Shown: in pieces, positions 24,959-34,343 of the stretch
How the letters are laid out: each line of letters opens with the position of its first letter
Position numbering within the stretch: position 1 is the first letter of the stretch
Position numbers and translations under genes: made by a program
Source: SOIA01 sp964348015
GTDB lineage: Bacteria > Acidobacteriota > Aminicenantia > Aminicenantales > Aminicenantaceae
NCBI GenBank assembly: GCA_964348015.1
Contig: CAYGBC010000015.1
Location: 1 to 64,000 of the forward strand
DNA length: 64,000 nt
Reading direction: 5' to 3'
The notes under the pieces: model-generated
Databases searched by the model: none
Told to the model about the DNA's origin: nothing
What the model saw: the letters and a program-made list of their open reading frames with translations, nothing else

Positions 24959-26545
24959 ATGAGAAAAAATAAGAGTGTGTTTTTCGTAGTATTAGCTTTG
25001 TGGGCCGGATTATTTTTTATGAACGCCTGCGGCGGTGGCAATGGGACTGACGGAGATGGAACGACCACGCCTTCACCGCCCGGTGCCCCGACGATCGAGG
25101 ATATTTATTCAGAGAACCGGGAGCTGGCCATCCTCTGGAATGTGGTCAATAATGCGGACACCTACACACTCTACTGGAACACTACCGGAAATGTAACCAC
25201 ATCGGATTCCAGCGTGACGAGCCTTCGGGCTCCCTACTACGTCCATACAGGATTGAGTTTGTTCAAGACCTATTCCTACGCAGTCACCGCCGTCAATGCG
25301 GGCGGAGCGAGCGGGCTCTCGAATGAGATGAGCGCATTGGCTGCGGGAGTTCCTGCGGAGTTATGGAAGAGGATCGCGGCGGATGCCCAGGATGGAGACA
25401 ATCTTGGATTTTCTATGGGTTTAAGCGGAGATTACGCCGTGGCCGGCGCGATGAGTGAAGACGGTGGCGGAACTAATCGCGGAGCTGCCTACGTCTTCGA
25501 GCGGGACTATGGGGGGAATGACAACTGGGGACAGGTGGCGAAGCTGACGGCTTCGGATGCCGAAGATAATGATGATTTTGGTTTTTCTGTGGCTATAGAC
25601 GGAGATTATGTCGTGGTCGGCGCAATTTTAGAAGATGGTCTCGGGACCGACCACGGAGCCGCTTATGTCTTCTACCGGAACCAGGGCGGCACTGATAACT
25701 GGGGGGAAGTCGCGAAGCTGACGGCTTCGGATGCTGCAACGTTTGATAATTTTGGTCGTTCTGTGGCTGTTGAGGGAGATTATGTCGTGGTCGGTGCACA
25801 TCTAGAAGACGGTCTCGGGACAAACCGTGGAGCCGCTTATGTCTTTTACCGGAACCAGGGCGGCACGGATAACTGGGGACAGGTGGTGAAGCTGACGGCT
25901 TCGGATGCCGAGGATAATGATCAATTTGGTTATTCTGTGGGCATGAGTGGGGATAGTGTCCTGGTGGGAGCGCGCTATGAAGACGGTCTCGGGACCAATC
26001 GTGGAGCCGCCTATGTCTTCAATCGAAATCAGGGTGGAGCCGACAACTGGGGCCAAGTGATAAAGCTCACAGCCTCGAGTCCTGAGGATGCGGCTTATTT
26101 TGGCCATTCTGTGACTCTCAGCGGGGATTTCGCCGTGGTCGGCGCGTATGGGGAAGACGGTACCGGAACCAGTCTTGGAGCCGCCTACATTTTCGATAAG
26201 GACTTTGGTGGAACGAACAACTGGGGACAAGTAGCCCGGCTCACGGCCTCGGATGGCGAGAATGTCGATGAGTTTGGCTCTTCTGTGGCCATAGATGGAG
26301 ATTATGTCATAGTCGGGACATATCAAGAAGATGGGGCCGGGACGAGTCGAGGTGCGGCTTATATCTATGGGCGGAACTACGGAGGGCAGGACAATTGGGG
26401 AGAAGTGATGAAGATCACGGCTTCGGATGCCGCGGATCAGGATTGGTTTGGATTTTCTGTAGCCATAAACGGCGATAATGCCGTGGTGGGCGCCGCTTAT
26501 GAAGATGGGGCCGGATCCAACCGCGGAGCACTTTATATTTTTTAA
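24959..26545 (+). CDS. Exported FG-GAP repeat protein with N-terminal fibronectin-III domain (copy 1)
   Basis: A 528-residue protein. I chose the ATG at 24959 after GGGAGG; a GTG directly before it is also possible. The N-terminus is a signal peptide ending in a Cys followed by GGG, like a lipoprotein. Residues about 40-130 resemble a fibronectin type III domain (YTLYWNTTGNVTTSDS, SYAVTAVNAGGASGLSNE). Then come seven repeats of about 58 residues with the pattern TASDA, FGxSVAIDGDYVVVGA, EDGxGTxRGAAYVF, NWGQVxKL, which is the FG-GAP/integrin-propeller type and would close as a seven-bladed propeller. A role in surface recognition or adhesion is likely but unproven. A close paralogue follows. 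Confidence 0.85.
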   Translation: MRKNKSVFFVVLALWAGLFFMNACGGGNGTDGDGTTTPSPPGAPTIEDIYSENRELAILWNVVNNADTYTLYWNTTGNVTTSDSSVTSLRAPYYVHTGLSLFKTYSYAVTAVNAGGASGLSNEMSALAAGVPAELWKRIAADAQDGDNLGFSMGLSGDYAVAGAMSEDGGGTNRGAAYVFERDYGGNDNWGQVAKLTASDAEDNDDFGFSVAIDGDYVVVGAILEDGLGTDHGAAYVFYRNQGGTDNWGEVAKLTASDAATFDNFGRSVAVEGDYVVVGAHLEDGLGTNRGAAYVFYRNQGGTDNWGQVVKLTASDAEDNDQFGYSVGMSGDSVLVGARYEDGLGTNRGAAYVFNRNQGGADNWGQVIKLTASSPEDAAYFGHSVTLSGDFAVVGAYGEDGTGTSLGAAYIFDKDFGGTNNWGQVARLTASDGENVDEFGSSVAIDGDYVIVGTYQEDGAGTSRGAAYIYGRNYGGQDNWGEVMKITASDAADQDWFGFSVAINGDNAVVGAAYEDGAGSNRGALYIF

Positions 26546-27003
26546 CACATCAATCGAATACTTTTTGGTTTAAATCAAGGGACTTCTGCTCTTCTTCTCT
26601 GAAAACAAACTAAAAAAATTCACCTCATTTTGTACTCACTTAAAATGTGTCCATTCAGTGCGGCTTGATGTCAAATTTCTATCAAGATTTAGCACTGTTC
26701 TAGCGTCACAAGATTCAACACCAGAGGAAACTCGGAAATTTACCCCTTGAATTTGCCAACAGCCCCAAGAAAAGCTTAAAATATAGGTCTAATCGGACGT
26801 GCCGAGGCGGGCGCTCTACTGATTGAGATTCTTTAAACGGAATAGCGCATCGAGATGGGTTGAAAAAAAGTTTGAAACGTTTCCTTCAAGCATGCCGTTA
26901 TCTCATAGGAGGAGGCCGTGCATTCTCGCGGTGATGAGTTAAAAGAGAAGGACGCAGCGGCACCGGATTTTCGCCTCATGAATTGTGATACAAGGAGCGA
27001 ATG
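26546..27003. other. 458-base spacer between the two FG-GAP genes
   Basis: No gene recognised. A stretch at about 26797-26828 resembles a tRNA D-arm on the minus strand but no cloverleaf can be built. No clear terminator or promoter was seen. Confidence 0.4.
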
Positions 27004-28599
27004 ATGCATAAAAAGAAGATCATATTTCTCATGTCTGCACTCGTTTTGGCAGGCGCTTTGACTATGACCCATTGCGGCGGCAACGGAGATTCTTCGGATC
27101 CGACTACGGTCCCTGAGACACCATCGATTGACGACCTGTACGTGGAAAACAGGATGATTGCGATACTCTGGTATGTGGTGGAAAACGCGGATTCATACAA
27201 CCTGTACTGGAACACGACCGGAAACGTCACCACATCGGATAGCAGCTTCACCGGCCTTCAGACTCCTTTCAACTTCATCAGTTTTGAACATTCTGGATTG
27301 AGTTTTTTCAAGACCTATTACTACAGAATCTCAGCGGTAAATGCCATAGGGGAGAGTTCGCTCTCGAATGAGAGAAGCGGATTACCTGCGGTAACATCTG
27401 AAGAGTTGTGGTATAGGGGCGCAGGAGATTATGAGGATGGGGATGAGCTGGGGCGCTCTGTGGCCATCAGCGGAGATTATCTTGTTGCGGGTGCACCTTA
27501 TGAAGACGGGACAGGCTTGGATTGGGGTGCGGCCTATGTCTATTACCGGGACCAGGGAGGCGATGACGCTTGGGGAGAGGTGGCGAAGTTGAGTGCCTCG
27601 GATGCGGCGGATTCGGATACTTTTGGCACTTCCGTGGCCATCAGCGGTGATTATGTTGTTATCGGTGCACCGAACAAGGACGGTTCTGCGGCGGATGAAG
27701 GCGCGGCCTATGTGTATTATCGAAACCAGGGAGGCGATGACGCTTGGGGACAAGTGGTGAAGTTGACTGCCTCAGATGCGGCGGCAGGGGATATGTTTGG
27801 CACTTCTGTGGCCATCAGCGGTGATTATGTTCTGGTCGGCGCCGGAAGCAAAGACGGGGGCGGGACCGATCGCGGAGCCGCTTATGTCTTCAATAAGAAC
27901 TACCCGACTTCTGACAGCTGGGGAGAGGTTTTGAAGCTGACTGCTTCAGATCCTGCAGATGGAGATCAATTCGGCTATTCTGTATCCCTAAGCGGAGATT
28001 ATGCGGTCATCGGCGCCCCTTATAAAGACGACACGGGAGCTGATGAAGGCGCTGTCTATGTCTACGACCAGGATCTGGGCGGAACGGATGCCTGGGGAGA
28101 AGTAGTCAAGCTGACGGCCTCGGATGCGGCGGCTGGGGATGAGTATGGTTCTTCTGTCGCCATAGACGGAGATTATGCGGTCATAGGTGCTCCTTATGAT
28201 GACGATGCAGGAACCGATGAAGGCGCGTCCTACGTGTATTATCGGGACCAGGGTGGAGTGGACAACTGGGGAGAGGTGGTGAAGCTGACAGCTTCTGATG
28301 CCGAAGGTTCGGATTCCTTTGGCAGTTCTGTATCCATAAGCGGTGATTATATCCTCGTCGGTGCTCCGTATGAAGACGGAACAGGGACCGATCAGGGTGC
28401 GGCCTATGTTTTTAATCGGAACCAGGATGGCGAAGACACTTGGGGAGAAGTGTTGAAGCTCACCGCCGAAGGAGCCGAAGATGACAATTTGCTCGGCTAT
28501 TCTGTCGGTATAGGGGATCATTTTATCGTCACAGGTGTGCCCGGCGAAGAGGGTATACCGGGTACAACGATAGATATCGGAGCCATTGCCATTTTTTAA
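27004..28599 (+). CDS. Exported FG-GAP repeat protein with N-terminal fibronectin-III domain (copy 2)
   Basis: A 531-residue paralogue of the preceding protein with the same plan: signal peptide with a Cys-Gly-Gly end (THCGGNG), a fibronectin-like domain (YNLYWNTTGNVTTSDS), then seven repeats of about 58 residues (FGTSVAISGDYVVIGA, DEGAAYVYYRNQGGDDAWG). The last repeat is degenerate (NLLGYSVGIGDHFIVTG). Repeats carry DGDxFG and GADEGA acidic stretches of the kind that bind Ca2+ in FG-GAP propellers. The ATG at 27004 is spaced better from AGGAG than the ATG at 27001. The pair clearly arose by duplication; the second copy is more acidic. Confidence 0.85.
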   Translation: MHKKKIIFLMSALVLAGALTMTHCGGNGDSSDPTTVPETPSIDDLYVENRMIAILWYVVENADSYNLYWNTTGNVTTSDSSFTGLQTPFNFISFEHSGLSFFKTYYYRISAVNAIGESSLSNERSGLPAVTSEELWYRGAGDYEDGDELGRSVAISGDYLVAGAPYEDGTGLDWGAAYVYYRDQGGDDAWGEVAKLSASDAADSDTFGTSVAISGDYVVIGAPNKDGSAADEGAAYVYYRNQGGDDAWGQVVKLTASDAAAGDMFGTSVAISGDYVLVGAGSKDGGGTDRGAAYVFNKNYPTSDSWGEVLKLTASDPADGDQFGYSVSLSGDYAVIGAPYKDDTGADEGAVYVYDQDLGGTDAWGEVVKLTASDAAAGDEYGSSVAIDGDYAVIGAPYDDDAGTDEGASYVYYRDQGGVDNWGEVVKLTASDAEGSDSFGSSVSISGDYILVGAPYEDGTGTDQGAAYVFNRNQDGEDTWGEVLKLTAEGAEDDNLLGYSVGIGDHFIVTGVPGEEGIPGTTIDIGAIAIF

Positions 28600-28974
28600 T
28601 AAATCGCTTATTCAACGTATTCGAAGACATCCTCCAAAGAAGTTCCCGAAACGCGGGCGATCCTTAACGCATAGGCCAGCGAAGGCACAGACTTTCCCTT
28701 TCGTGCATCCATTTGGAAAAGTGTGGATCAGTCTTTACCTTGATTATAAAAAAGGGCCTCGTTTTGACCTTGAACATTTCTTCACAACAAAGCCTGAACC
28801 CGAGCGCTTCGTTCTTCGGTCGTGAATAACTCAGGTTTCCTGAACTATTCATAAAATCTGCCGACACCCGATCGTGCAAATAAAAGTCAGTGGGAGTGCT
28901 TGACACTGTTTTTTGGCTTTGATAAAAGTGAGAAACTCTCATGGGTTTCACATTCCAATGAAAAAGGAGAAAGT
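28600..28974. other. 375-base spacer with one dispersed repeat
   Basis: Holds a degenerate copy (28744-28780, TTATAAAAAAGGGCC start) of the repeat also found at 3321 and 62130. A 79-codon frame here has no ribosome site or signs of coding. No other feature seen. Confidence 0.4.
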
Positions 28975-31900
28975 ATGTTTAACAAAAACTTAAGCCATTT
29001 AACGTTGATTTTTCTCTGCTTGGTCTTAGTCAGTCCGCTGACCGCGCTTCCCAAGAAGAAAAAAGCCCCTCCTCAGGAAGATTTTCTGGGAAAGATGTCT
29101 TTGAGCGCTTTGAGGTTGCGGGCCATCGGGCCGGCGGTGACATCTGGCCGGATTTCGGACTTCGCGGTCAATCCTAAAAATCCCAGCGAGTACTATATCG
29201 CGACCTCATCCGGAGGAGTCTGGAAAACCACGAATGCCGGGACGACTTATCAGCCTGTTTTTGACAGCCAGGGTTCTTATTCCATCGGCTGTGTGACCAT
29301 GGACCCGAACAACCCTAACGTTGTCTGGGTCGGAACTGGAGAGAACAACAACCAGCGCAGCGTGGCCTACGGAGATGGAGTCTACAAAACTGAAGATGGA
29401 GGCAGAAACTGGAAGAACATAGGACTCAAGACTTCCGAGCATGTCGGAATGATCGCCATAGATCCGGGAAACTCGGATGTCGTCTACGTAGCAGCTTATG
29501 GTCCGCTCTGGAGAGCCGGAGGCGAGCGAGGATTGTATAAGACCTCGGACGGAGGCAAGACCTGGGCAGCAGTCTTGACGATCAGCGAACACACGGGAGT
29601 GAGCGAGGTGTATCTGGACCCCCGCAGCCCGGACGTGGTTTATGCAGTGGCCCATCAGAGAAGGAGGCATGTGTTCACTCTGGTTGACGGAGGACCGGAA
29701 TCCGCGGTTTATAAATCGGTAGATGCCGGAAAGACATGGAAAAAGATCACCCGAGGGCTTCCCGGAGGACACCTGGGCCGGATCGGGCTGGCCATATCCC
29801 CTGTCAATCCGGATTATCTGTATGCGATCGTCGAAGCCCAACCCGGAAAGGGCGGTTTTTACCGTAGCACCAACCGGGGTGCGTCCTGGGAAAGACGCAG
29901 CAGCTACACTTCTCGAGGCAACTACTACCAGGAACTGTTCTGCGATCCCAAAGACATCAACCGCGTCTATTCCATGGATGTTTATCTTCGAGTATCGGAT
30001 GATGGCGGGCAGACCTGGAGCGCTCTCGGAGAAAGACACAAGCATGTCGACAACCATGCGATGTGGATCGACCCGTGTAACACGGATTATTACCTGGTGG
30101 GATGTGACGGAGGCATCTATGAGTCATTTGACCGGGGCAAGACCTGGAAGTACATGCCCCATCTTTCGGTGACCCAGTTCTACAAAGTGGCGGTCGACAA
30201 CACCGAACCTTTCTACTTTGTCTATGGGGGTACCCAGGATAATTACAGCCTGGGCGGTCCGTCGCGCACCACGAGTTCCCATGGGATTGTCAACTCGGAC
30301 TGGTTTGTGACCCAGGGCGGGGATGGCTTTGAATCCCAGGTCGATCCCGAAGACCCCAACATCGTCTACGCCCAGTCGCAGTACGGCAATCTCACGCGTT
30401 TTGACAAGAAAAGCGGAGAGAGGATGGGCATCCGGCCCAAAGAGAGGAAGGGCGAAAAGTCCTACCGCTGGAACTGGGACGTGCCTCTTCTGGTCAGCCC
30501 ACACTCCCATACGAGGCTCTACTTTGCCGCAAACAAGGTATTCCGCAGCGATGACCGCGGGAATACCTGGAAAGTCATCAGCGGTGACCTGACGCGGCAG
30601 ATCGACCGGAACAAGCTCGAAGTCATGGGCAGGGTATGGCCGATGGATGCTGTGGCGAAAAATGCCAGCACTTCGCAGTACGGGACAATAGTGGCACTGG
30701 ATGAGTCGCCGGTTCAGGAAGATTTGATCTATGCGGGCACGGATGACGGACTGATCCAGGTGACCGAAGACGGAGGGGCACACTGGAGAAAGATCGATAA
30801 ATTTTCCGGCGTTCCGGACAGAACCTATGTCAACGATATCATCGCCTCCCAGCACGAGAAAAATACGGTGTATGCGGCATTCAACAACCACAAGAACGGG
30901 GACTTCAAGCCCTATGTCCTGAAGAGCACAGATGCGGGCAAAACCTGGACTTCCATCTCTTCTAACCTTCCGGAAAGAGGATCAGTCTACTCACTCGCGG
31001 AAGACCATGTCCGGAAGAGCCTGTTGTTCGCCGGAACAGAGTTCGGACTGTTCGTGAGCGTGGACGGAGGACAGCACTGGAAGCCGCTCAAAAGCGGATT
31101 GCCCACTATCGCGGTTCGAGACATCGCCATCCAGAAGAGGGAAAATGACCTGGTTCTGGCTACTTTTGGCCGGGGATTCTATATCCTGGATGATTACACA
31201 CCACTCCGGCATTTCACTGAGGAAGTCCTGAATTCCGAAGCTTATATATTCCCGATCAAGGACGCCTTGATGTTCGTGGAGTCTTCCCCGCTGGGGAGTG
31301 GAGGAGCTGCAGGCAAAGGTTTTCAAGGCGAGATGTATTTCAACGCCAAGAATCCTCCTGTGGGAGCGGTCTTCACTTTCTATCTGAAAGAAGCCATAAA
31401 AACCTTGAGAGACAAACGCCAGGAGAAAGAGAAGAAAGCTTTCAAAGAAGGAAAGCCGGTGGATTATCCCACGTATGACCAGATGAAAGCGGAAGAAAAG
31501 GAGGAAACTCCGTATCTTGTATTCACTATTCTGGATGAAGAAGGGAACGTTGTGCGGAAACTCAGGACGTCTGCCCGGTCCGGAATGCGCCGGATCGTCT
31601 GGGATTTGAAATACCCAGCGGTCTCACCCACGAACCTGAGGGACACGAACCCGGCTTCAAGCGGCCGTTCCAGCACTCTGGCTCTTCCCGGAAAATACAG
31701 GATTTTCCTCTCCAAGAATGTCAGCGGCGAAGTGACACGGCTGACAGATCCGGTCGAGTTCAATGCCGTTGTCCTCGGAAATACCAGCCTTCCCGCCGAA
31801 GACCGCGCAGAGCTCGTGGCCTTTCAGAAAAAAGTCAGAGAATTGAGCCGGGCCGTGAATGCGGCCTCGAGCATAGTCCGGGAACTTGGAGACAAAGCCC

Positions 31901-32274
31901 GCCACTATAAAGTGGCCTTGAAGAGTGTCACGGTGGACGATTCCCAGATCTCTACACAGATAAGAGCCCTCGAATCTGAAGTCAGCGAGATTCAGGTCAA
32001 ACTCTTTGGCGACCGGACATTGAGAAGGATCGACAAGGATGCTGAGCCTGGATTGAGCAGCCGGCTCAACGGAATAATCTACGAACAGTGGCGTTCCACT
32101 TCAGCTCCGACGCAGACTCAAAGAGATGCGTACACGATCGTGGCGGATGAGTTTACTCCGATCCTGCAAAAGCTTAAAAAGCTTATCGAGGTGGATGTCA
32201 AGCAGATCGAAAAGAAGCTGGAGGAGATCGGAGCGCCTTACACGCCCGGCCGCTTTCCCGATTGGAAAAAATAA
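28975..32274 (+). CDS. Secreted sortilin/VPS10-like BNR-repeat protein
   Basis: A 1,099-residue exported protein. The ATG at 28975 follows AAAAGGAGAAAGT and gives a normal signal peptide (LTLIFLCLVLVSPLTALP); the upstream in-frame codons lack one. Residues about 40-730 hold many BNR/Asp-box repeats (for example SSGGVWKTTNAGTTY, YKTEDGGRNWKNI, YKTSDGGKTWAAV, FRSDDRGNTWKVI, VSVDGGQHWKPL), forming two beta-propellers as in VPS10/sortilin and xyloglucanase folds. The rest holds a beta-sandwich and a C-terminal helical coil (about 960-1099). Such proteins are abundant in Aminicenantes-like and Bacteroidota genomes and are often labelled glycosyl hydrolases without proof. It may degrade peptides or glycans, or act as a surface receptor. 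Confidence 0.85.
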   Translation: MFNKNLSHLTLIFLCLVLVSPLTALPKKKKAPPQEDFLGKMSLSALRLRAIGPAVTSGRISDFAVNPKNPSEYYIATSSGGVWKTTNAGTTYQPVFDSQGSYSIGCVTMDPNNPNVVWVGTGENNNQRSVAYGDGVYKTEDGGRNWKNIGLKTSEHVGMIAIDPGNSDVVYVAAYGPLWRAGGERGLYKTSDGGKTWAAVLTISEHTGVSEVYLDPRSPDVVYAVAHQRRRHVFTLVDGGPESAVYKSVDAGKTWKKITRGLPGGHLGRIGLAISPVNPDYLYAIVEAQPGKGGFYRSTNRGASWERRSSYTSRGNYYQELFCDPKDINRVYSMDVYLRVSDDGGQTWSALGERHKHVDNHAMWIDPCNTDYYLVGCDGGIYESFDRGKTWKYMPHLSVTQFYKVAVDNTEPFYFVYGGTQDNYSLGGPSRTTSSHGIVNSDWFVTQGGDGFESQVDPEDPNIVYAQSQYGNLTRFDKKSGERMGIRPKERKGEKSYRWNWDVPLLVSPHSHTRLYFAANKVFRSDDRGNTWKVISGDLTRQIDRNKLEVMGRVWPMDAVAKNASTSQYGTIVALDESPVQEDLIYAGTDDGLIQVTEDGGAHWRKIDKFSGVPDRTYVNDIIASQHEKNTVYAAFNNHKNGDFKPYVLKSTDAGKTWTSISSNLPERGSVYSLAEDHVRKSLLFAGTEFGLFVSVDGGQHWKPLKSGLPTIAVRDIAIQKRENDLVLATFGRGFYILDDYTPLRHFTEEVLNSEAYIFPIKDALMFVESSPLGSGGAAGKGFQGEMYFNAKNPPVGAVFTFYLKEAIKTLRDKRQEKEKKAFKEGKPVDYPTYDQMKAEEKEETPYLVFTILDEEGNVVRKLRTSARSGMRRIVWDLKYPAVSPTNLRDTNPASSGRSSTLALPGKYRIFLSKNVSGEVTRLTDPVEFNAVVLGNTSLPAEDRAELVAFQKKVRELSRAVNAASSIVRELGDKARHYKVALKSVTVDDSQISTQIRALESEVSEIQVKLFGDRTLRRIDKDAEPGLSSRLNGIIYEQWRSTSAPTQTQRDAYTIVADEFTPILQKLKKLIEVDVKQIEKKLEEIGAPYTPGRFPDWKK

Positions 32275-32280
32275 ACATAC

Positions 32281-32306
32281 GGGAACGTTCCTCCAAGGGG
32301 ACACCT
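32281..32306. repeat. GGGAACGTTCC / AAGGGGACACCT repeat copy
   Basis: GGGAACGTTCC at 32281-32291 and AAGGGGACACCT at 32295-32306, right after the stop of the sortilin-like gene. The inverted element at 37732-37772 carries the same AAGGGGACACCT on its minus strand, so these are two members of one family. Confidence 0.5.
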
Positions 32307-32414
32307 GAGCGCCTCTGTTCTGGGATGAGCGGAGGAGATATGCGTTCTCGAGGTGTAATTTTTTGTGTGTGAGCGGTTCCCCGGAAGTAATTCCTGACTC
32401 TCAAAATTCGCACG

Positions 32415-33395
32415 ATGAAAATAGCGGTCACCGGCGCCAGCGGTCACATCGGGGTTAACCTCTGCAGGGAGTTGATTGAAAAAGGGCACGCAGTCAGGGC
32501 GCTTGTGCATAAAAACGATCATGGGATCAGAGAGATTCCGGTGGAATATATCCAGGGAGACTTGATGGATCCCTCTTCGCTTTCGCGCCTTGTCGATGGG
32601 GTGCACATTGTTTTTCATCTCGCCGCCGTCATATCTATCCAGGTGAAAAAAAAGGAGGAATTATTCGCGAAAAACGTTGGAGGGACGGAAAACATCCTCC
32701 GGGCTTGCCGAAGAGCGGGAGTAGAGAGATTTATCCACTTCAGCTCCATTCATGCCCTTGTCCACAAACCGTTTGATCTCATCCTGGACGAAAGCCGGCC
32801 GCTTGCTTTAAACGACAGAGTCGAGTACAGCCGGTCCAAGGCTCTTGCCGAACAAAGAGTACAGGAAGCTGTGAAGGACGGTCTGGATGCCGTGATACTC
32901 AATCCCACGGCCGTGATCGGACCTTTTGATTATGTCCCTTCCCTGCTGGGTCGCGCTTTGGTCCTGATACACCAGGGAAAGATACCGGCGTTGATTCATG
33001 GAGGATACGATTGGGTGGATGCCCGGGATGTCGCCAAAGCCGCGGTCGTAGCTATCGAGAAAGGAAAAACAGGAGAGCGTTATATCCTGTCCGGTCATTG
33101 GAGAACCTTATGTGAACTGGCTGAGGAGGTGTACCAGATCAGCAGAGTAAGATTCAAAAAGTTTACCTGCTCCTCTGGATTGGCCAGGATCGGGCTGCCT
33201 TTCCTGAAGCTTTACTGTCGGCTGAACAGCACTCAGCCTCTTTATACCAAAGATTCGCTGAAGATCCTTCAGACAGGACACAGTCGTATTTCCTCTGAAA
33301 AGGCCAAGAAATCGCTCGGATTCATTCCGAGGCCGATCGAGGAAACACTCAGGGATACGTATGACTGGTACAGGGCAAACGGTCTCATGGATTAA
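32415..33395 (+). CDS. NAD(P)-dependent epimerase/dehydratase (3-beta-HSD/DFR-like extended SDR)
   Basis: A 326-residue extended short-chain dehydrogenase. The Rossmann loop is VTGASGHIGVNLC at the N-terminus; HLAAVISI and the catalytic YSRSK (about residue 136) follow the extended SDR pattern, and DYVPSLLGRALVLIHQGKIPAL with DWVDARDVAKAAV resembles dihydroflavonol reductase and 3-beta-hydroxysteroid dehydrogenase relatives. The substrate is unknown. The next gene, a steroid-5-alpha-reductase-like membrane protein, starts 16 bases on, hinting at a shared lipid or terpenoid substrate. Confidence 0.85.
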   Translation: MKIAVTGASGHIGVNLCRELIEKGHAVRALVHKNDHGIREIPVEYIQGDLMDPSSLSRLVDGVHIVFHLAAVISIQVKKKEELFAKNVGGTENILRACRRAGVERFIHFSSIHALVHKPFDLILDESRPLALNDRVEYSRSKALAEQRVQEAVKDGLDAVILNPTAVIGPFDYVPSLLGRALVLIHQGKIPALIHGGYDWVDARDVAKAAVVAIEKGKTGERYILSGHWRTLCELAEEVYQISRVRFKKFTCSSGLARIGLPFLKLYCRLNSTQPLYTKDSLKILQTGHSRISSEKAKKSLGFIPRPIEETLRDTYDWYRANGLMD

Positions 33396-33411
33396 GGTGG
33401 ATTGAAAAGGA

Positions 33412-34170
33412 ATGAATGAACAAACCTTTACCGTGCTGGTGTACACATGGATAGCGGTCGGCCTTCTGCTTTTTCCTTTGCTGTTGAGAATTCCCGCCCC
33501 TTACGGCCGATATTCCAGGCCGGGATGGGGCGTCCGGATTTCCGACCGTCTGGGCTGGTTCCTGATGGAACTGCCGGCACTTGTTGTGTTCGGCTATTTT
33601 TTCCTGGCGGGACCGGTGAAGCAGAGTGGAGTGACCTGGTTTTTCTTCGGATTGTGGGGGCTGCATTACGCGAACCGGACTCTGGTCTTTCCTTTCCGGA
33701 TCAATGCGAGGGAAAAGAAGATGCCCGTTTTGGTGGCGTTGATGGCTTTTGGCTTCAATCTGGTGAACGGATTCTTCAACGGGTATTATTTAGGGTTTCT
33801 GGCCCCGCATTATCCCCTGGATTGGTGCCTGGATCCCCGTTTTATATTCGGAGCGATCCTGTTCTTTCTTGGCGCAGGGACGAATGTGTGGGCGGACAAC
33901 ATTCTCATCCGCCTGAGAAAATGCGGACAGGGACAGTATTCGATCCCCCGCGGCGGGATGTTCCGACATGTCTCCTGTCCGAATTATTCAGGAGAGCTGA
34001 TGGAGTGGGGCGGATACGCTCTGATGGTCTGGTCTCTGCCGGCCCTCTCTTTTTTCGTCTGGACGCTGGTCAACCTCATCCCCCGAGCCCTGGACCACCA
34101 CCGGTGGTATAAAAAACAGTTTGAAGATTATCCGTCCGACAGGAGAGCCTTGATCCCTTTTCTGATTTAG
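33412..34170 (+). CDS. Steroid 5-alpha-reductase-like membrane protein (DUF1295 type)
   Basis: A 252-residue integral membrane protein with about six to seven helices. The C-terminal part has the reductase/isoprenylcysteine-methyltransferase-like signature: RKCGQGQYSIPRGGMFRHVSCPNYSGELMEWGGYAL, then ALDHHRWYKKQFEDYPSDRRALIPFLI. The HVSCPNYSGE core binds NADPH in eukaryotic 3-oxo-5-alpha-steroid 4-dehydrogenases. The bacterial substrate could be a sterol-like or polyprenyl enone. It lies 16 bases after the SDR gene, likely one operon. Confidence 0.8.
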   Translation: MNEQTFTVLVYTWIAVGLLLFPLLLRIPAPYGRYSRPGWGVRISDRLGWFLMELPALVVFGYFFLAGPVKQSGVTWFFFGLWGLHYANRTLVFPFRINAREKKMPVLVALMAFGFNLVNGFFNGYYLGFLAPHYPLDWCLDPRFIFGAILFFLGAGTNVWADNILIRLRKCGQGQYSIPRGGMFRHVSCPNYSGELMEWGGYALMVWSLPALSFFVWTLVNLIPRALDHHRWYKKQFEDYPSDRRALIPFLI

Positions 34171-34343
34171 ACTCAGGAGGATGTTCCCCAAGGTGATCCC
34201 GTATTCATCAGAAATTCAGAAGAGTGTTCATCTTATTCGACCTAACGATTTTTCTGGAATCGCTTGATTATTATTGACAGGTTGAGGAATTATTAGTATT
34301 TTGCTATGAATATGTTTTAAGGCTTTAGGATGAAGAGATAGAA

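Noticed and set aside
25802..26548. 248-codon minus-strand frame inside the FG-GAP gene
   Set aside because: Its repeats mirror those of the sense gene; long antisense frames arise naturally from the repeat codon pattern.
26797..26828. tRNA D-arm-like sequence on the minus strand
   Set aside because: No acceptor, anticodon or T-arm pairing can be built around it.
24959..28599. Regular direct repeats considered as a CRISPR array
   Set aside because: Repeat units are about 174 bases, fully in frame and encode propeller blades.
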